From: Butyrivibrio sp. | GTDB taxonomy: Bacteria; Bacillota; Clostridia; Lachnospirales; Lachnospiraceae | DNA length: 64,000 nucleotides | Reading direction: 5' to 3' | Assembly: GCF_015056685.1 (NCBI RefSeq) | Contig: NZ_SVFW01000016.1 | Location: forward strand, 9,274-73,273 | Shown: positions 61,935-64,000 of the stretch, one piece after another | Layout of the letters: each line of letters begins with the position of its first letter | Position numbering within the stretch: position 1 is the first letter of the stretch | The notes under the pieces: generated by a model | Seen by the model: the letters and a program-made list of their open reading frames with translations, nothing else | What the model was told of the DNA's origin: nothing | Databases searched by the model: none | Translations under genes and position numbers: made by a program

Positions 61935-62429
61935 ATGGAATATGTGAAGAATAAACATCATATTGTAGATGTGACATTCATACTGTGTCTCATGCTTTTA
62001 TTTATACTGTCTGCTCTTTCCGTTATTTCTTTGGGCGCCGGTATCTACAAAAAGAACGTGGAAACCATGGAAAGCAACTATGATCACAGGACCGCCTGTG
62101 CTTATATCACTGAAAAAGTCAGACAATCTGATAACAATGGTGCAATCTTTGTCACAACCCTCTTCGATCAGAACACTCTTGTTTTGCAAGAGGAAGTCAA
62201 TGGAACTTTATATAACACTTATATTTATGACTACAACGGATATCTTATGGAGCTTTATGCAAGAGCGGATCTGACAAGCTTCTACCCGCAATCAGGTCAG
62301 AAGATCCTAGAAATCAACTCTTTTGATGTTTCCTATGCGTCGGAAGCTCTTTTATCTGTAAATATCGTATTAGCTGATGGCGAGAACGAAGCCGTCTACA
62401 TAGCCAAAAGAAGCACAGAGGAAAACTAA
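61935..62429 (+). CDS. DUF4860-like pseudopilin-associated protein
   Basis: 164 residues. One N-terminal membrane segment (about 11-35, VDVTFILCLMLLFILSALSVI), then a soluble domain with YITEKVRQSDNNGAIFV and the TLYNTYIYDYNGYLMELYAR block that I associate with the DUF4860 proteins found beside Lachnospiraceae type II/IV pilus genes. AGGAAAA precedes the ATG. Its stop and the next ATG are adjacent (TAAATG). Confidence 0.7.
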   Translation: MEYVKNKHHIVDVTFILCLMLLFILSALSVISLGAGIYKKNVETMESNYDHRTACAYITEKVRQSDNNGAIFVTTLFDQNTLVLQEEVNGTLYNTYIYDYNGYLMELYARADLTSFYPQSGQKILEINSFDVSYASEALLSVNIVLADGENEAVYIAKRSTEEN

Positions 62430-62951
62430 ATGAACCAGAGAAATAATTCAAGAACAAGCCTTTTCCTTATGGAGCTTATAGTTGCAGTTTTTTTCTTTTC
62501 ACTTTCTGCAGCAGTGTGCGTAAAACTTTTTGTAGCATCCCATGAGATGGCTGACAGAACGGTAAACTTAAATCACGCTGTCACATGGTCCCAGTCCCTT
62601 GCAGAAAGCTTTGTCAGCGCAAAAGGCGACATAAATGAAATCGGCAGATACTACCCTTCTGCATTTCTTTCAGAAGAAAATCTCATAATCTTTTTTGATG
62701 ATAACTGGGAATATATGGATGGCAATTCAGCAAAAGCTTCTTTTGAGGCAATACTGAGTACCAAAGAGATTCCTGCAGATGAAGCATACTCGGATGTTAC
62801 AAAATATAATGTAAAGCTCAAAGGAAACGCCATCTGCGGCACAATCAAGATCATAGATGTCAGGAAGCTTTCTGAACCACTTTTTGAAGCCTCTGATGAC
62901 GATCCGAATGTCATCCACAGCATATCTGTTGACACATACATAGGAGGATAA
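62430..62951 (+). CDS. Pseudopilin-like protein (GspH/I-like)
   Basis: 173 residues. The N-terminus has SLFLMELIVAVFFFSLSAAVCVKLF, where the MELIVAVFFF portion resembles the pilin FTLIELxVAxAI helix with conserved Glu, followed by the amphipathic stalk and a small globular domain. Adjacent to the DUF4860-like gene with no gap. It is likely an initiator or minor subunit of the fibre. Confidence 0.72.
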   Translation: MNQRNNSRTSLFLMELIVAVFFFSLSAAVCVKLFVASHEMADRTVNLNHAVTWSQSLAESFVSAKGDINEIGRYYPSAFLSEENLIIFFDDNWEYMDGNSAKASFEAILSTKEIPADEAYSDVTKYNVKLKGNAICGTIKIIDVRKLSEPLFEASDDDPNVIHSISVDTYIGG

Positions 62952-62954
62952 ATA

Positions 62955-63365
62955 ATGGCAGGAAGTCAAAGACCACCGGGCGCCCATGTAGGAAGTGCCT
63001 CCATTCTACTTATTTTTACAGTTCTAAGTCTCATATCGTTTGCCTGCCTTTCCCTTGTAAACTCAAGAGCAGACTACACTTTAAGCGATAAACTTGCAGA
63101 ACGCGAACGGATATACTATAATGCTTGTCACCAAGGAAATGCTTTTCTTGCGGCAGTAAATTCAGGGTATGATTTAGGAATGGTTGATGGTATAATAAAA
63201 GAAAGTATACCAATTACCGATAATCAATCTCTTGATATTACGATAACTACTAATACTGCAAACAATTTGAGCATTTCAAACAATTTCTACAGCATAACGC
63301 AGTGGCAAATCGTTAACCACGAGGATTTTGAGTATGATTACTCACTTCCCGTTAAGCAAAACTAA
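62955..63365 (+). CDS. Pilus-associated membrane protein (PilX-like)
   Basis: 136 residues. A hydrophobic segment near 12-36 (GSASILLIFTVLSLISFACLSL) follows a short N-tail, and the rest is soluble with a RERIYYNACHQGNAFLAAVN helix. This arrangement resembles PilX/GspK-type small components. Four bases separate it from the previous stop. No terminator is evident downstream. Confidence 0.65.
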   Translation: MAGSQRPPGAHVGSASILLIFTVLSLISFACLSLVNSRADYTLSDKLAERERIYYNACHQGNAFLAAVNSGYDLGMVDGIIKESIPITDNQSLDITITTNTANNLSISNNFYSITQWQIVNHEDFEYDYSLPVKQN

Positions 63366-63453
63366 TTTAATTGTTAAAATATTTTTCTCAGAGACTTTAT
63401 CAAATTTTAATTATTTGCATAACGATTTAACGCTTATTTTTAAAATGTTGTGA

Positions 63454-63459
63454 TACAAT
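63454..63459 (+). promoter_or_regulatory. Possible cheY promoter
   Basis: TGATACAAT is an extended -10 (TACAAT at 63454-63459) about 80 bases before the ATG. The -35 is not clear. Confidence 0.45.
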
Positions 63460-63541
63460 AGATTATGTACTGAACTACATTAAATTTTAAAAAGAAATTG
63501 TTTTAATTGTCTCATACTAAATTACTTATTGGAGGTTCAAT

Positions 63542-63904
63542 ATGGGAAAAAGAATACTCATTACTGATGATGCCGCTTTCATGCGTATGATGCTTAAGGA
63601 TATCCTTTCCAAGAATGGATATGAGATTGCTGGCGAAGCAGAGAACGGAAAGATTGCAATCGAAAAATATAATGAGTTGAAACCCGACCTTGTAACTCTC
63701 GATATCACAATGCCCGAGCTTGATGGTATTGGAGCCCTAAAGGGAATTAAGGCTGCAGATCCTAATGCGGTTTGTATTATGTGCTCTGCTATGGGTCAGC
63801 AAGCAATGGTTATAGAATCTATTCAGGCTGGTGCCAAGGACTTCATCGTTAAGCCTTTCCAGGCTGACCGTGTTCTTGAGGCCGTTAAAAAAGCCATCGG
63901 ATAA
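63542..63904 (+). CDS. cheY: CheY-like single-domain response regulator
   Basis: 120 residues, receiver domain only. Acidic pair in ITDDAAFMR (about 9-10), phospho-acceptor Asp in VTLDITMPELDG (about 54), Ser in CSAMGQ, and Lys in IVKPFQADRV (about 105) are all present. As CheY it would carry the chemotaxis signal to the flagellar motor, but single-domain regulators can also control pilus motility, and it lies next to pilin-like genes. TTGGAGGTT precedes the ATG. A probable group II intron end begins about 14 bases after the stop on the other strand. Confidence 0.9.
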   Translation: MGKRILITDDAAFMRMMLKDILSKNGYEIAGEAENGKIAIEKYNELKPDLVTLDITMPELDGIGALKGIKAADPNAVCIMCSAMGQQAMVIESIQAGAKDFIVKPFQADRVLEAVKKAIG

Positions 63905-63918
63905 TAATACTTTTGCGA

Positions 63919-64000
63919 ATCGGGTAGGAGGGAGTGATTAGCTCCCGTCCTCTCAGTCGAGTAAGTAAGGGGAGTTTCACCCCAAACTTCTCACGGAACC
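63919..64000 (-). mobile_element. Probable 3' end of a group II intron (partial)
   Basis: Read on the minus strand, the segment shows two hairpins: GGGG-TGAAACT-CCCC and GGGAG-CTAATCA-CTCCC, followed by TCCTACCCGAT. The second resembles domain VI with an unpaired A in CTAATCA, and the GGTTCCGTGAG at the very edge resembles the end of domain V. The intron body and its reverse transcriptase would lie beyond the window. The resemblance is from memory, not alignment. Confidence 0.5.

Overview
The window looks like a chromosomal segment of a low-GC anaerobic Firmicute of the family Lachnospiraceae, most like Butyrivibrio or Pseudobutyrivibrio. This is inferred from gene content: a Gx-transporter/NusG-II pair, an ispH gene abutting an S1-domain gene, a MalEFG/LacI/GH35 sugar cluster, many AraC/YesM and GGDEF-EAL signalling genes, and strong AGGAGG-type ribosome binding sites. 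No rRNA, tRNA or CRISPR array was seen.

Layout. 1-3115: two tandem paralogous membrane signalling proteins (the first cut by the window edge) and a small unknown gene. 3191-10440: a minus-strand sugar operon, malE-malF-malG-lacI-beta-galactosidase, with a clear promoter and LacI-type operators. 10448-18096: dprA, comM, pilT, yfbR, hemW and lepA. 18316-18579: rpsT. 18730-23917: two CobW-type GTPases and a PF06541 membrane protein, interrupted by an IS607-type TnpA/TnpB element that landed exactly on the start codon of the second GTPase gene. 24045-26639: a membrane-anchored protein with about 20 tandem 11-residue repeats. 26813-35139: Gx transporter, NusG-II protein, cheR, then tetR-rpiR-baiN-cmk-ispH-rpsA, and mgtC. 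35269-45927: an FbpABC-like ABC transporter, a divergent EAL-GGDEF protein, and a binding protein/histidine kinase/AraC regulator set that probably senses a related ligand. 46075-51632: SNF2 helicase, acyltransferase, shikimate kinase-like protein and a histidine phosphatase.

51633-55250 is an accessory island. A 788-bp non-coding region holds two ordered repeat arrays in front of a single Orc/STAND-like AAA+ ATPase gene; a lipoprotein gene and the stump of an integrase gene follow. The first array is four copies of a 39-bp inverted-repeat unit (9-bp arms, spacer exactly 21 bp each time) at a 74-76 bp pitch. The second is a 38-bp tandem repeat of 10-bp-phased TTATATAG boxes ending at the ATPase ribosome binding site. 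I consider this the best candidate for an undescribed system in the window.

55297-58476 is the glycolytic block gap-pgk-tpiA. 58674-63365 (plus strand) carries a PHP phosphatase, a transglutaminase-like lipoprotein and a compact type IV pilus/type II secretion-like set (GspF plus four pseudopilin-like proteins). The window ends with a CheY-like regulator and what appears to be the 3' end of a group II intron on the opposite strand.

Starts given here were chosen by ribosome binding site and family N-terminus, so several are shorter than the longest open frame. All family assignments come from motif recognition by eye, without database searches.
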